Shown: positions 8,475 through 16,807 of the stretch, in pieces
How the letters are laid out: every line of letters begins with the position of its first letter
Numbering within the stretch: position 1 is the stretch's first letter
Source of the DNA: an uncultured bacterium
Lineage (GTDB): Bacteria > Verrucomicrobiota > Kiritimatiellia > RFP12 > UBA1067
Reading direction: 5' to 3'
Assembly: GCA_902775595.1 (NCBI GenBank)
Contig: CACYNF010000044.1
Coordinates: forward strand, 1-48,285
DNA: 48,285 bases
Notes under the pieces: generated by a model
What the model saw: only the letters and a program-made list of their open reading frames with translations
Databases searched by the model: none
What the model was told of the DNA's origin: nothing
Position numbers and translations under genes: made by a program

Positions 8475-9167
8475 ATGATCTATTCGACTGAGGTTGAGCA
8501 CCAGTGCCCGTTGGCCAAGGGGTGCAATCACGGTCCTGCCCCGATCCCGGAAGAGGGTAAGTGGGTTCAGGCGAAGCAAATCAAGGACATCAGCGGCTAC
8601 ACGCACGGCGTGGGCTGGTGCGCTCCCCAGCAGGGCGCGTGCAAGCTGTCGCTCAACGTCAAGAACGGCATCATCGAGGAGGCTCTCGTCGAGACGATCG
8701 GCTGCTCGGGCATGACCCACTCCGCCGCGATGGCGAGCGAGATCCTCGTCGGCAAGACGATTCTCGAGGCGCTCAACACCGACCTCGTGTGCGACGCGAT
8801 CAACACGGCGATGCGCGAGCTGTTCCTCCAGATCGTCTACGGCCGCACGCAGTCTGCGTTCTCCGACGGAGGTCTCGTCGTCGGCGCCGGTCTCGAGGAC
8901 CTCGGCAAGGGTCTCCGCTCGATGGTCGGCACGATGTACGCGACGAAGGCGAAAGGCCCCAGGTATCTCGAGATGACCGAGGGCTACTGCACGCGCATGG
9001 CCCTCAACAAGGACGGCGAGGTGATCGGCTACGAGTTCGTCTCGCTCGGCAAGATGACCGATTTCATCAAGAAGGGCCTTTCACCGAACGAGGCGTGGGA
9101 GAAGGCGAAGGGCCACTACGGCCAGTTCGAGGGCGCCGCGAAGTACATCGATCCCCGCAAGGAGTGA
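8475..9167 (+). CDS. IscU/NifU-like iron-sulfur scaffold protein (GGGtGRT partner)
   Basis: A 230-residue soluble protein with an IscU/NifU-N-like core. The segment ETIGCSGMTHSAAMASEILV (73-92) corresponds to the IscU strand-loop-helix carrying its second cysteine, and VGWCAPQQGACKLSL (46-60) supplies further thiols. Visible Cys include C11, C17, C49, C56, C77 and C106. Unlike IscU the family has an extended C-terminal domain. This type is regularly found beside GGGtGRT proteins in anaerobes, as here with 37 bases between them. A role in cluster or metal assembly for the partner is inferred; no cysteine desulfurase lies nearby. Promoter and ribosome site GAAAGG fix the start at 8475. Confidence 0.85.
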   Translation: MIYSTEVEHQCPLAKGCNHGPAPIPEEGKWVQAKQIKDISGYTHGVGWCAPQQGACKLSLNVKNGIIEEALVETIGCSGMTHSAAMASEILVGKTILEALNTDLVCDAINTAMRELFLQIVYGRTQSAFSDGGLVVGAGLEDLGKGLRSMVGTMYATKAKGPRYLEMTEGYCTRMALNKDGEVIGYEFVSLGKMTDFIKKGLSPNEAWEKAKGHYGQFEGAAKYIDPRKE

Positions 9168-9204
9168 TCACGCCGACCGGCTGCAAGTGAAAGGAATCTG
9201 AGAA

Positions 9205-10242
9205 ATGGCTACAAAGAAGACAACTAAGCAGGCTTCCTCCGAGAAGCTGTTCGAGGGATACGAGCGCCGCGAGGCAAAGATCCTCGCCGCGCTGAAGCCC
9301 TACGGCATCAAGTCGATCCCCGAGTGCCCCGACATCTGCCTCAAGGCCGGCTTCGACCCCTACAAGATCGTCGAGGAAACCCAGCCGATCTGCTTCGAGA
9401 ACGCGAAGTGGGCCTACACCGTCGGCGCCGCGATGGCGATCAAGAAGGGCTGCGTCAAGGCCAAGGACGCCGCCGCGGAGATCGGCGTCGGTCTCCAGGC
9501 GTTCTGCATCCCCGGCTCCGTCGCGGAGAACCGCCAGGTCGGCCGCGGACACGGCAACCTGGGCGCGATGCTCCTTGACGACGCGACCGAGTGCTTCGCG
9601 TTCCTCGCGGGCCACGAGTCGTTCGCCGCCGCGGAAGGCGCGATCAAGATCGCCCTCAACGCGAACAAGGTCCGCAAGACGAACCTCCGCGTCATCCTGA
9701 ACGGCCTCGGCAAGGACGCCGCGTACATCATCAGCCGCATCAACGGCTTCACGTACGTCAAGACGGCGTTCAACAACAAGACCGAGAAGGTCAAGGTCGT
9801 CTCGAAGAAGGCATTCTCGAAGGGCCCGCGCGCGGCCGTCAACTGCTACGGCGCGGACAACGTCCCTGAAGGCGTCGCGATCATGAAGCTCGAGAACGTC
9901 GGCGTCTCGATCACGGGCAACTCCACGAACCCGACGCGCTTCCAGCATCCCGTCGCCGGCACCTACAAGAAGTGGTGCATCGAGAACGGCAAGAAGTACT
10001 TCTCCGTCGCCTCGGGCGGCGGCACGGGCCGCACGCTCCACCCCGACAACATGGCGGCGGGTCCGTCCAGCTACGGCATGACCGACACGATGGGCCGCAT
10101 GCACTCCGACGCGCAGTTCGCGGGCTCGAGCTCGGTCCCAGCGCACGTCGAGATGATGGGCCTCATCGGCATGGGCAACAACCCGATGGTCGGCGCGACC
10201 GTCGCGGTTGCTGTAGCGGTCGAGGAGAGCTTCAGGAAGTAA
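9205..10242 (+). CDS. GGGtGRT protein (conserved, function unknown)
   Basis: 345 residues containing the name-giving motif SGGGTGRTLHPDN (270-282), after a long alpha/beta body rich in conserved Gly, Asn and Cys. Recognisable family segments include FCIPGSVAENRQVGRGHGNLG (100-120) and the Gly-rich C-terminus around residues 315-330. The family is widespread in anaerobic bacteria, always without assigned chemistry, and normally sits next to the scaffold protein encoded just upstream. Cysteines C41, C45, C63, C83 and C101 cluster in the first third and could hold a metal cluster; that is inference. GAAAGGAAT lies 7 bases before the ATG, and a strong terminator ends the unit. There is no signal peptide and no membrane helix, so it is cytoplasmic. 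Confidence 0.92.
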   Translation: MATKKTTKQASSEKLFEGYERREAKILAALKPYGIKSIPECPDICLKAGFDPYKIVEETQPICFENAKWAYTVGAAMAIKKGCVKAKDAAAEIGVGLQAFCIPGSVAENRQVGRGHGNLGAMLLDDATECFAFLAGHESFAAAEGAIKIALNANKVRKTNLRVILNGLGKDAAYIISRINGFTYVKTAFNNKTEKVKVVSKKAFSKGPRAAVNCYGADNVPEGVAIMKLENVGVSITGNSTNPTRFQHPVAGTYKKWCIENGKKYFSVASGGGTGRTLHPDNMAAGPSSYGMTDTMGRMHSDAQFAGSSSVPAHVEMMGLIGMGNNPMVGATVAVAVAVEESFRK

Positions 10243-10265
10243 TTCCCCCGAACCGTTGAAAGGAG

Positions 10266-10294
10266 GCGCGGAAAGTTTTCCGCGCTTCTTTTTT
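10266..10294 (+). terminator. rho-independent terminator of the GGGtGRT unit
   Basis: A 9-bp stem, GCGCGGAAA (10266-10274) with TTTCCGCGC (10277-10285), then TTCTTTTTT. Confidence 0.88.
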
Positions 10295-10321
10295 CAATTA
10301 CCACGCGTCTGCGACAAAATA

Positions 10322-10330
10322 TGGTATAAT
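10322..10330 (+). promoter_or_regulatory. extended -10 promoter of the acyl-CoA synthetase unit
   Basis: TGGTATAAT. An in-frame ATG lies inside this box (10329), so it cannot be the translation start; the next ATG at 10359, preceded by TTGGAG, is used. Confidence 0.8.
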
Positions 10331-10358
10331 GTCACGCAGACATCACTTGGAGCAAGAC

Positions 10359-12020
10359 ATGACTATTCGCGGATTGCTTGAAAAGAACGTCGCGGAGCGG
10401 CCGGGCCGCAACGCGCTCGTATGGAGTGAAAACAAGACGTGGATGCGTCGCACGTGGCGGGAGTACCTCGCCCGCGTCAGAGACGTCGCCGAGGGCTACG
10501 GAACGCGCTTCGACCTGAAGCCACGCGAGGAGAACGCCGCCATCATTCTCGGCAACTCCCCGACCTGGCTTGAGGCATATCTCGCCCAGTCCGGCGCCGG
10601 CGTTTCGGTCGTGCCGCTCGACCCGAAGCTGCACGACGCCGAAGTCGAGTACATTCTCGCGGATTCCGAGGCCGTCGTCGTCACGACCGACGTCCACCAC
10701 CTCAAGATGATGATGGGCCTCGCGCCGAAGCTCCCGAAGCTCAGGGGCATCGTCTGCGTGGACGGTGTCATAAACGAGGGGCAGACGATCGGCAAGGTCA
10801 AGGTAGTCGGGTTCGATAAGCTCCGCATTTCCGGCGGCGGCGCGTGGTATGACGCGCATGTTGCCCGCGAGGAGGACGTCGCCTCGATCATCTACACCTC
10901 CGGCACGACGGGCAAGCCCAAGGGCGCGATGCTGACGCACAGGAACTTTGTCTCGGACATTGACGGTGCGTTCAAGACGTTCCACGCCGATGTCGGCGAA
11001 GACGACAGCTTCTTCACCGTCCTGCCGCTGTTCCACGCGTTCAGCTTCACGGCGAACTTCCTCGGGCCGCTCTACGTCGGCTGCGAGATGCAGTTCGTCG
11101 AGTCGATCCGCACCGTAGCGCGCGACATGAAGCTGCTTAGGCCTTCGGTTCTCTGCGCCGTTCCGCTCCTCTGCGAGAAGCTCTACGACAAGATCCAGGA
11201 GGGGCTCGAGTCCTCCAGAATCGCGCGCACGCTTCTCGCAATCGGCATAAGGGGCCCCGTGATGCACATGGTCCTGCAGAAGCTCGGCGGCAGGCTCCGC
11301 TACATGATCACTGGCGGGGCGCCTTGCCCCAAGCACGTTCTCGAGTGCTTCAGGAAGCTCCACGTCAACTTCGTCGAGGGCTACGGGCTCACCGAGTGCG
11401 CGCCCGTCGTCTCGGTCACGAGCTCCGACTGCTGCAAGGTCGGCACGATAGGCAAGCCCTGCGCCGGCGTTGAGGTCAGGCTCGCGGACATGAATGAGGC
11501 CGGCGTCGGCGAGCTCCAGGTAAAGGGCCCGATCGTCATGAAGGGCTATTTCCACAACGAGAAGGCCACCAAGGAGGCGTTCGACGGCGACTGGTTCGCG
11601 ACGGGCGACCTCGCGTCGATAGACGAGGACGGGCTCATCACGATCCGCGGCAGGAAGAAGGCCCTCATCGTCAACCGCGAGGGCAAGAACATCTACCCCG
11701 AGGAGGTCGAGAACATCATCGGCAAGGATCCCGCGATACAGGACGTCGTCGTCGTGGGCTACACGATGGGCGGCGATCCGGGCGAGAAGGTCGGCGCGAT
11801 CGTGTATCCGAACGAGGAATGGTTCAAGGAGCAGAACGGCGGCAAGCTGCCTGACTGGGCGGAGGTCGAGAAGGCCGCGGTCAAGCACACGCAGGAACGG
11901 AGCGCCGAGCTCGCCGACTACAAGCGCGTCCGCAAGGTCGTCGTCTGGAAGGAGCCCCTTGAGCGCACTTCGATCGGCAAGGTCCGCCGCGTCGCCTACA
12001 AGGGCAAGCTGGACGAGTGA
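10359..12020 (+). CDS. AMP-forming acyl-CoA synthetase (long-chain fatty acid CoA ligase-like)
   Basis: 553 residues of the ANL superfamily, activating a carboxylic acid with ATP and joining it to CoA. The P-loop is YTSGTTGKPKG (179-189), followed by the A5 motif EGYGLTECAP, the hinge-region GDLASIDEDGLITIRGRKKALI, and the C-terminal catalytic lysine in TSIGKVRRVAYKG. LPLFHAFSF is typical of fatty-acyl ligases. No membrane segment is evident. The longer reading frame from 10329 is rejected because that ATG is part of the -10. The stop overlaps the next gene's GTG. Chain-length preference cannot be read from sequence; an O-antigen or lipid-remodelling acyl-ACP synthetase is an alternative. Confidence 0.88.
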   Translation: MTIRGLLEKNVAERPGRNALVWSENKTWMRRTWREYLARVRDVAEGYGTRFDLKPREENAAIILGNSPTWLEAYLAQSGAGVSVVPLDPKLHDAEVEYILADSEAVVVTTDVHHLKMMMGLAPKLPKLRGIVCVDGVINEGQTIGKVKVVGFDKLRISGGGAWYDAHVAREEDVASIIYTSGTTGKPKGAMLTHRNFVSDIDGAFKTFHADVGEDDSFFTVLPLFHAFSFTANFLGPLYVGCEMQFVESIRTVARDMKLLRPSVLCAVPLLCEKLYDKIQEGLESSRIARTLLAIGIRGPVMHMVLQKLGGRLRYMITGGAPCPKHVLECFRKLHVNFVEGYGLTECAPVVSVTSSDCCKVGTIGKPCAGVEVRLADMNEAGVGELQVKGPIVMKGYFHNEKATKEAFDGDWFATGDLASIDEDGLITIRGRKKALIVNREGKNIYPEEVENIIGKDPAIQDVVVVGYTMGGDPGEKVGAIVYPNEEWFKEQNGGKLPDWAEVEKAAVKHTQERSAELADYKRVRKVVVWKEPLERTSIGKVRRVAYKGKLDE

Positions 12021-12964
12021 ACACGTACCTGATTTGGCTTGAGTGGCCCGAGAGGTGCTTTCGGGCGAATGACGGGGACCTGAAGTTCTTCAGGTCCCTC
12101 GTGCCCAAGGGGAGCCGCGTCGTGCGCGCCAAAAGCGAGCGCGCGTTTCTGAAGGCCCTCCCGTCTGCGACCCACGCCGTCGTCTGGCATTTCAGGAAGG
12201 AGTGGTACCCGCGCGCGCCGAAGCTCAGGGTCCTCGCGACACCTGCGGCCGGACGCGAACTTGTGGCGTGGCGTGACGCTCCGGCCGGCGTGAAAGTCCA
12301 TTTCGGCGCGTTTCACGGGCCGATCATCGCCGAGACGGTTCTCGGCTTCCTTCTCGCGTGGACGCGCGGGTTCTTCTGGAAGGGCCCCATGTGGCCGCGC
12401 GCGGCCCTCGCCGAGCACTGCGGCGACCTCGAGGGCACTACGGCGGTCATCGCCGGCTTCGGGCGCATCGGCCGCGCGATAGCCGTGCGGCTTGAGCAGT
12501 TCGGCGTATCCTGCTTCGGCCTGACGCGACACGGGGTTTTCTCTGGCTCGAAGGGGCGCACGCCGTTGCCGTCGGGCTCTCGCGCGTCGTTTTTGCGCCA
12601 CGCCGACTGGTTCATAATGGCGTTGCCGTCTGATACCGGCACGGATGATTTTCTCGATGCGCGGCTTATCCGACGCCTTCCGAAGAAGTGCGTCGTCGTC
12701 AACGTCGGGCGCGGCAACGCGGTGGACGAGGAGGCGCTTCTCGCGGCGATCGGGGAAGGCCGTCTCGCTGGCGCGTATCTCGACGTCTTCAAGCACGAGC
12801 CGACCGCCCTCAACCCAGGGGTCGGCCCGCGCGGCAAGGGGCTCGCTGCGGCGAGGAACGTGCCGTGGAACCTCGTCAGGATGCCTCACGCCTGCGCCTT
12901 TTCGACGCGCTACATGCGGGAAGGCTTCAGGGAACTCGCACGCGAGGGGTTGCTGGACGCCTGA
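12017..12964 (+). CDS. D-2-hydroxyacid dehydrogenase family protein
   Basis: 315-residue NAD(P)-dependent oxidoreductase. The Rossmann motif is AGFGRIGRAIA (146-156). The catalytic triad by position is R232 in NVGRGNAVDE, E261 in KHEP and H291 in MPHACAF. The first 100 residues form the discontinuous substrate domain and lack the longer N-terminus of SerA or PdxB, resembling GhrA-type glyoxylate/hydroxypyruvate reductases. The start is GTG 12017, overlapping the ligase stop as GTGA, so translation is probably coupled. The reaction is reduction of a 2-keto acid; the exact substrate is not decidable. Co-transcription with an acyl-CoA ligase and tsaE looks like chance core-gene packing. Confidence 0.85.
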   Translation: MNTYLIWLEWPERCFRANDGDLKFFRSLVPKGSRVVRAKSERAFLKALPSATHAVVWHFRKEWYPRAPKLRVLATPAAGRELVAWRDAPAGVKVHFGAFHGPIIAETVLGFLLAWTRGFFWKGPMWPRAALAEHCGDLEGTTAVIAGFGRIGRAIAVRLEQFGVSCFGLTRHGVFSGSKGRTPLPSGSRASFLRHADWFIMALPSDTGTDDFLDARLIRRLPKKCVVVNVGRGNAVDEEALLAAIGEGRLAGAYLDVFKHEPTALNPGVGPRGKGLAAARNVPWNLVRMPHACAFSTRYMREGFRELAREGLLDA

Positions 12965-12978
12965 ACTCTCGAACCTCT

Positions 12979-13398
12979 ATGCAATCAGAATATCAGGTAG
13001 ATTCCGTCGAAGAGACGTGGGCGGTCGCGAAGGAGCTCGCGAAGGAGCTTAAGAGCGGCGACGTCGTCTGCCTCGAAGGAGACCTCGGCGCGGGCAAGAC
13101 GACGTTCACGCAGGGGCTTGCCGCCGCGCTGGGCGTTCCCGGGCGCGTCACCTCGCCGACGTTCTGCATCGTGCAGGAGCACCAGTCTCCCGACGTTCTG
13201 CTCGTCCACATGGATCTCTACCGTCTCCACGGAGAGGAGGACGTCGAGGCGATCGGATGGGAGGACTACCTCGCGCGCGGGGCGATTTTCGTCATCGAGT
13301 GGCCGGAGCGCGCAGGGTCGCTCATTCCCCCGTCGGCGCGCCACGTCTCCTTCCGCCGCCTTGGGGAGGAAAAGCGGATGATATCCGTGTCGCGGTGA
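12979..13398 (+). CDS. tsaE: tRNA threonylcarbamoyladenosine biosynthesis ATPase TsaE
   Basis: 139 residues. TsaE is the ATPase that drives the TsaB-TsaD complex making t6A37 in ANN-decoding tRNAs. Walker A is GDLGAGKTT (34-42), and the family pattern continues with VTSPTFCIVQEH, VHMDLYRLHGEEDVEAIGW and VIEWPERAG, where the last block holds the WPE motif. The ATG at 12979 is chosen because an upstream extension would run through the dehydrogenase in another frame. The leader is GAACTCTCGAACCTCT, without a Shine-Dalgarno site, resembling the CAAC leaders of ettA and murG. tsaB and tsaD are not in the window. Confidence 0.95.
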   Translation: MQSEYQVDSVEETWAVAKELAKELKSGDVVCLEGDLGAGKTTFTQGLAAALGVPGRVTSPTFCIVQEHQSPDVLLVHMDLYRLHGEEDVEAIGWEDYLARGAIFVIEWPERAGSLIPPSARHVSFRRLGEEKRMISVSR

Positions 13399-13408
13399 AG
13401 GCGGAATA

Positions 13409-13417
13409 TGGTATAAT
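13409..13417 (+). promoter_or_regulatory. extended -10 promoter of pyrF
   Basis: TGGTATAAT begins 11 bases after the tsaE stop. The ATG at 13445 follows with GGGAGG and GAGG sites in the 27-base leader. Confidence 0.8.
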
Positions 13418-13444
13418 TACCGTCAACAAGGGAGGACGCGAGGA

Positions 13445-14140
13445 ATGGCAGAACTGATAGTTGCGCTTGACGTGCAGACGCGCGAGGAGGCGGTCGCGAA
13501 GGTAAAGGCGATCGGCGACGGGGTTGGCTTCTACAAGATCGGGCTCGAGCTGTACACGGCCGAGGGCCCGGATGTTGTGAAGGCGGTGAAGGACCTCGGC
13601 AAGAAGGTCTTTCTCGACCTCAAGTTCCACGACATCCCGCGCACGGTCGAGCGCGCGGTGCGCTCGGGCGGCAAGCTCGGCGTAGACCTCATGACGATCC
13701 ACTCCGTCGGCGGCGCGGCGATGATCCGCGCGGCTGCCGACGCAGCGGCGGAGTTTGGCGCATCCGCGCCGAAGATTCTCGCCGTCACCGTGCTCACCTC
13801 GATGGACGAGCAGGACCTTCGCGACGTCGGGATCGCGGGCCGCACTCCGGCCGAGCAGGTCGCGGCGATGGCGAAGTTCGCCGTCGGGAACGGCGCGGAC
13901 GGGCTCGTGTGCAGCCCGAAGGAAGTCGGCTCGCTTTCGAAGTCTCTCGCGGCGGGCACGCTTTTCGTCACGCCCGGCGTGAGACCCGCGGGTGCGGCAG
14001 TCGGAGACCAGAAGCGCGTCGCCACTCCCGCCGACGCGGTGAGGGACGGCGCGACCCACCTCGTCGTTGGGCGTCCGATACTTGCGGCAGACGACCCGGT
14101 CGCGGCGGCTGCGGCGATTCTTGCGGAGATGGCGTCTTGA
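13445..14140 (+). CDS. pyrF: orotidine 5'-phosphate decarboxylase
   Basis: Last step of UMP synthesis, decarboxylating OMP. The 231-residue TIM barrel opens with LIVALDVQTREEAV, holds the catalytic motif FLDLKFHDIPRT (about 57-68) with the Asp-Lys-Asp network, and ends with the phosphate-binding VTPGVRPAG and HLVVGRPILAADDP. This is the short group I bacterial type. It has its own promoter and ribosome site. Its stop codon overlaps the start of the downstream TPR gene (TTGA), linking their expression though no functional tie is apparent. Confidence 0.97.
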   Translation: MAELIVALDVQTREEAVAKVKAIGDGVGFYKIGLELYTAEGPDVVKAVKDLGKKVFLDLKFHDIPRTVERAVRSGGKLGVDLMTIHSVGGAAMIRAAADAAAEFGASAPKILAVTVLTSMDEQDLRDVGIAGRTPAEQVAAMAKFAVGNGADGLVCSPKEVGSLSKSLAAGTLFVTPGVRPAGAAVGDQKRVATPADAVRDGATHLVVGRPILAADDPVAAAAAILAEMAS

Positions 14141-15468
14141 TCTTCGCTCTGGCATTTCTGCTCGCGGCGGTAGAGCCGGCAATGACCGACGGCGAGGTCT
14201 GGAACGAGGGCGTCGAGTACTACCGCGCCGGAGACGTGACCAACGCGCTCCGCGTGCTGCGCCCGCTCATCCTCACTAAATCGCACGGAGCGCGCGCCGC
14301 CGAGGTCGTCGCGAAGCTCGAGTACGAGAAGGGGAACCTCGAAGAGGCGGCGAACGCGGCGCAGATCGCGCTGAGGGCCGCGCCGGACGACGCGAAGGCG
14401 AACCGCAACTTCACAAGGGCGACGGACCGCCTCCCCGCGATCCGCGAGGAGGAGCACCTGAAGGCCGTGCTCAAGGCCGCCGAAGGCAAGGATCCCGGCG
14501 CGATGCTCCTCGCCGCGACGAAGGACTGCCGCGCTCTCATGGCGGAGTCGGGCGCCTACCGCACGAACCGCGCCGAAAAGGCGGTTGCGCTGGCGGACGC
14601 GCTTTCGAAGCGCGCGGAGCGGCTTTCGGATTCGTGGATTCCCGTCCGCGAACTCATCGCGCAGTCGGTCACGAACGAGGAGCAGGCGGCGACCATATCG
14701 GCCCAGATCGACGCGGCGCGAAAGAAAACGAAGGACGCGGCGAAGCGGCTTTCCGATCTCGACGCCGAGGCGTATCCTCTTCTTTCTGACGTGGAGCACG
14801 ACTTCACGAGGTTCGTGAAGCTGACGGTGATGCCGCCAGCGGCGATGGACGAAGACCTTGTCGCGCAGTCGAACGCCTGGCTTGACGTCGAGGCGTTCAA
14901 CGGGCGCAGCTGGCAGCAGGACGCGCTCGACTACACGCGCGCCTTCCGCGCGAAGTTCCCCGCGTGGGCGCGTGCCTACGAGCAGCAGGCGCAGAGCGAC
15001 ACGAACAAGCCGCCGTTCACGGCCGAGGACCAGGCGAAGGTGTCGGCCCTCGCAACAGAGCTCGAGAAGATCCAGCTTGGCTGCGTCGACAAGTCCCTCC
15101 CGCCCGAGCAGGAGAAGGCCCTTGAGATCATCAACGAGATACGCGAGCTTCTGCCGAAGGATCCGAACGGCGGCGGGCAGAACCAGCAGCAACAGCAGAA
15201 GAACAACCAGCAGCAGAACCAGAACCAGCAAAACCAGAACCAGCAGCAGAACCAGGATCAGCAGCAACAGAATCAGGACCAGCAACAGCCCGAGGGCGAG
15301 GATGACAAGAACAAGGACGAGCCCGACGAGGGCGACCAGCAGGACACCGAAGACCAGGAGGTTGAGGCCGTTTTGAAGAAGGCGCAGGAGCGCAGCGACG
15401 AGCACGAGGCGGAGAAGAAAGCGCGCATGCGCAGGGTGCCGCTCCCGCCAAACGAGCGCGACTGGTAA
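14137..15468 (+). CDS. BatC-like exported TPR protein with Gln/Asn-rich tail
   Basis: A 443-residue protein starting most likely at TTG 14137, which overlaps the pyrF stop; an ATG at 14181 is the alternative. From the TTG there is a short hydrophobic start, IFALAFLLAAVEPA, suggesting a signal or anchor. Two to three TPR-like helical pairs follow (VEYYRAGDVTNALRVLRPL, AAEVVAKLEYEKGNLEEAA), then a helical middle, a run of about 45 residues almost entirely Gln/Asn (around residues 349-389), an acidic stretch, and a basic end RRVPLPPNERDW. TPR plus Gln/Asn-rich tract plus a C-terminal DW is the layout of BatC proteins of Bat (aerotolerance) clusters. The Bat partners (VWA proteins, MoxR) are not adjacent, so the name is tentative. 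Confidence 0.7.
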   Translation: MIFALAFLLAAVEPAMTDGEVWNEGVEYYRAGDVTNALRVLRPLILTKSHGARAAEVVAKLEYEKGNLEEAANAAQIALRAAPDDAKANRNFTRATDRLPAIREEEHLKAVLKAAEGKDPGAMLLAATKDCRALMAESGAYRTNRAEKAVALADALSKRAERLSDSWIPVRELIAQSVTNEEQAATISAQIDAARKKTKDAAKRLSDLDAEAYPLLSDVEHDFTRFVKLTVMPPAAMDEDLVAQSNAWLDVEAFNGRSWQQDALDYTRAFRAKFPAWARAYEQQAQSDTNKPPFTAEDQAKVSALATELEKIQLGCVDKSLPPEQEKALEIINEIRELLPKDPNGGGQNQQQQQKNNQQQNQNQQNQNQQQNQDQQQQNQDQQQPEGEDDKNKDEPDEGDQQDTEDQEVEAVLKKAQERSDEHEAEKKARMRRVPLPPNERDW

Positions 15469-15496
15469 CCTTTCAACTTTTCAACCTTTCAACTTT
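15469..15496 (+). promoter_or_regulatory. CAAC-repeat translation leader before murG
   Basis: The whole 28-base gap between the TPR gene and murG consists of CTTTCAACTTTTCAACCTTT plus CAACTTT, three tandem TTTCAAC units. No Shine-Dalgarno site is present. It closely matches the leader of ettA about 10.8 kb away. Confidence 0.6.
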
Positions 15497-16576
15497 ATGA
15501 AAATAGTAGTAGCATGCGGAGGCACTGGGGGGCACGCGTTCCCCGGGCTCGCGGTGGCGGAGGAGCTCAAGAGTCGCGGACACGACGTGACGGTGTGGGA
15601 TTCGGGGCGCGACATAGAGTCGAGCGTCATGCGCAACTGGAAGGGGGCCGTCTTCTCGACGGGCGCGAAGCAGCTCGCCGCGCGCAACGCCTTTTCCATC
15701 CTGCGCTCGATCCTGCGCTGCCGAAAGGAGATGAGGCGCGCGAAGCCCGACGTCCTGCTCGCGATGGGGAGCTATTCCTCGCTTCCGCCAGTCCTTGCGG
15801 CGAAGGGCTGCGGCGTGCCCGTGGTTCTCCACGAGGCGAACACCGTCCCCGGGCGCGCCGTGGAATTCCTCTCGCGCTTCGCCAGGAAGGTCGCGATCAG
15901 CTTCGATGTCACCGCGAAGTACCTGCCCGGCAGCGACACGGTGAAGACGGGCCTTCCCGTGCGCGCCGACATCGCCTCCGGGAAGCGCTTCGACTTCATC
16001 CCCGCCGGCTCGTTCGTCGTGTTCGTTACGGGCGGCTCGCAGGGGGCGCACATGGTCAACTGCATCGCGAGCGAGGCCCTCGCCATGATGAAGGGCGAGA
16101 TCGACCGCCGCGCGGCGTCCGGCAGGGAGACGCGTCCTCTCTACGTCATCCACCAGACGGGAGCGGCGGACGAAGGTCCCGTCATGGCGACGTATGCGCA
16201 CGTGTCCCTCCCGTCGCGCGTAAACGCCTTCGAGCGCGAGATGGCCAATGCCTTCGCCTCCGCAGACGTCGTCATAGCGCGCGCCGGCGCGTCGACCTGC
16301 TTCGAGCTCGCTGCGTGCGGCAAGGCGGCGATGCTCATACCGCTTCCCTCGGCGATGCGCAACCACCAGCATTTCAACGCCGAGGCGTTCGCGGCGAAGG
16401 GCGCCGCAGACGAGGGCATCCAGGCGCAGCTTTCCGCGAAGCAGCTCTACATCTACCTCATGGGGCGCTACGACCGCCCCGAGCGCCTCGCCGAGATGTC
16501 GGCGAAGATGCGCGCCCTCGCGACGCCAGACGCGGCCTCGAAGGTCGCCGACCTCGTCGAGAGCGTGGCGAGATGA
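15497..16576 (+). CDS. murG: UDP-GlcNAc transferase MurG (lipid II synthesis)
   Basis: Adds GlcNAc to undecaprenyl-PP-MurNAc-pentapeptide on the inner face of the membrane. The 359-residue GT28 enzyme opens MKIVVACGGTGGHAFPGLAVA (first G-loop GGTGGH, residues 8-13), has AMGSYSSLPPVLAA and VVLHEANTVPGRA in the acceptor domain, the second glycine loop VTGGSQGAHMVN, and the donor-binding RAGASTCFELAACGKAAMLIPLP with NHQHFNAEAF. Normal length. It stands apart from any mur/fts cluster here. Immediately after its stop begins the mobile-element island, so the ancestral downstream neighbour may have been displaced. Confidence 0.96.
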   Translation: MKIVVACGGTGGHAFPGLAVAEELKSRGHDVTVWDSGRDIESSVMRNWKGAVFSTGAKQLAARNAFSILRSILRCRKEMRRAKPDVLLAMGSYSSLPPVLAAKGCGVPVVLHEANTVPGRAVEFLSRFARKVAISFDVTAKYLPGSDTVKTGLPVRADIASGKRFDFIPAGSFVVFVTGGSQGAHMVNCIASEALAMMKGEIDRRAASGRETRPLYVIHQTGAADEGPVMATYAHVSLPSRVNAFEREMANAFASADVVIARAGASTCFELAACGKAAMLIPLPSAMRNHQHFNAEAFAAKGAADEGIQAQLSAKQLYIYLMGRYDRPERLAEMSAKMRALATPDAASKVADLVESVAR

Positions 16577-16628
16577 TTCCGCGGCGGCGGGCCAGGTGCC
16601 CGGACGCGCATTCTTCTTGGTCGCCGGA

Positions 16629-16807
16629 CAGACTAAATGCAACTAGGGGCAGGTTAAATGCACCGTAGCGCTGCTGTGTGCATTTAGTCTGCCAAATTGC
16701 ATTTAACCCGTTGCCGTACAGACTAAATGCAACTAGGGGCAGGTTAAATGCACCGTAGCGCTGCTGTGTGCATTTAGTCTGCCAAATTGCATTTAACCCG
16801 TTGCCGT
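16629..16807 (+). repeat. perfect 90-bp tandem duplication with internal inverted arms
   Basis: Two head-to-tail copies (16629-16718 and 16719-16807) appear identical. Each unit contains two nested inverted pairs: CAGACTAAATGCA with TGCATTTAGTCTG, and GGTTAAATGCA with TGCATTTAACC, around a centre GTAGCGCTGC. GGGGCAGGTTAAATGC within the unit is also found at 18572-18587, on the upstream side of the IS30 transposase. The arms therefore look like transposon-end sequences joined back to back. No gene overlaps them. Confidence 0.9.

Noticed and set aside
10329..10358. In-frame ATG at 10329 as start of the acyl-CoA synthetase
   Set aside because: The ATG lies inside the TATAAT box; the ATG at 10359 has TTGGAG upstream and begins the conserved protein.
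15174..15300. CAGCAGAACCAG-type repeats as a microsatellite or CRISPR-like array
   Set aside because: They code in frame for the Gln/Asn-rich tract of the BatC-like protein and have no regular repeat-spacer structure.
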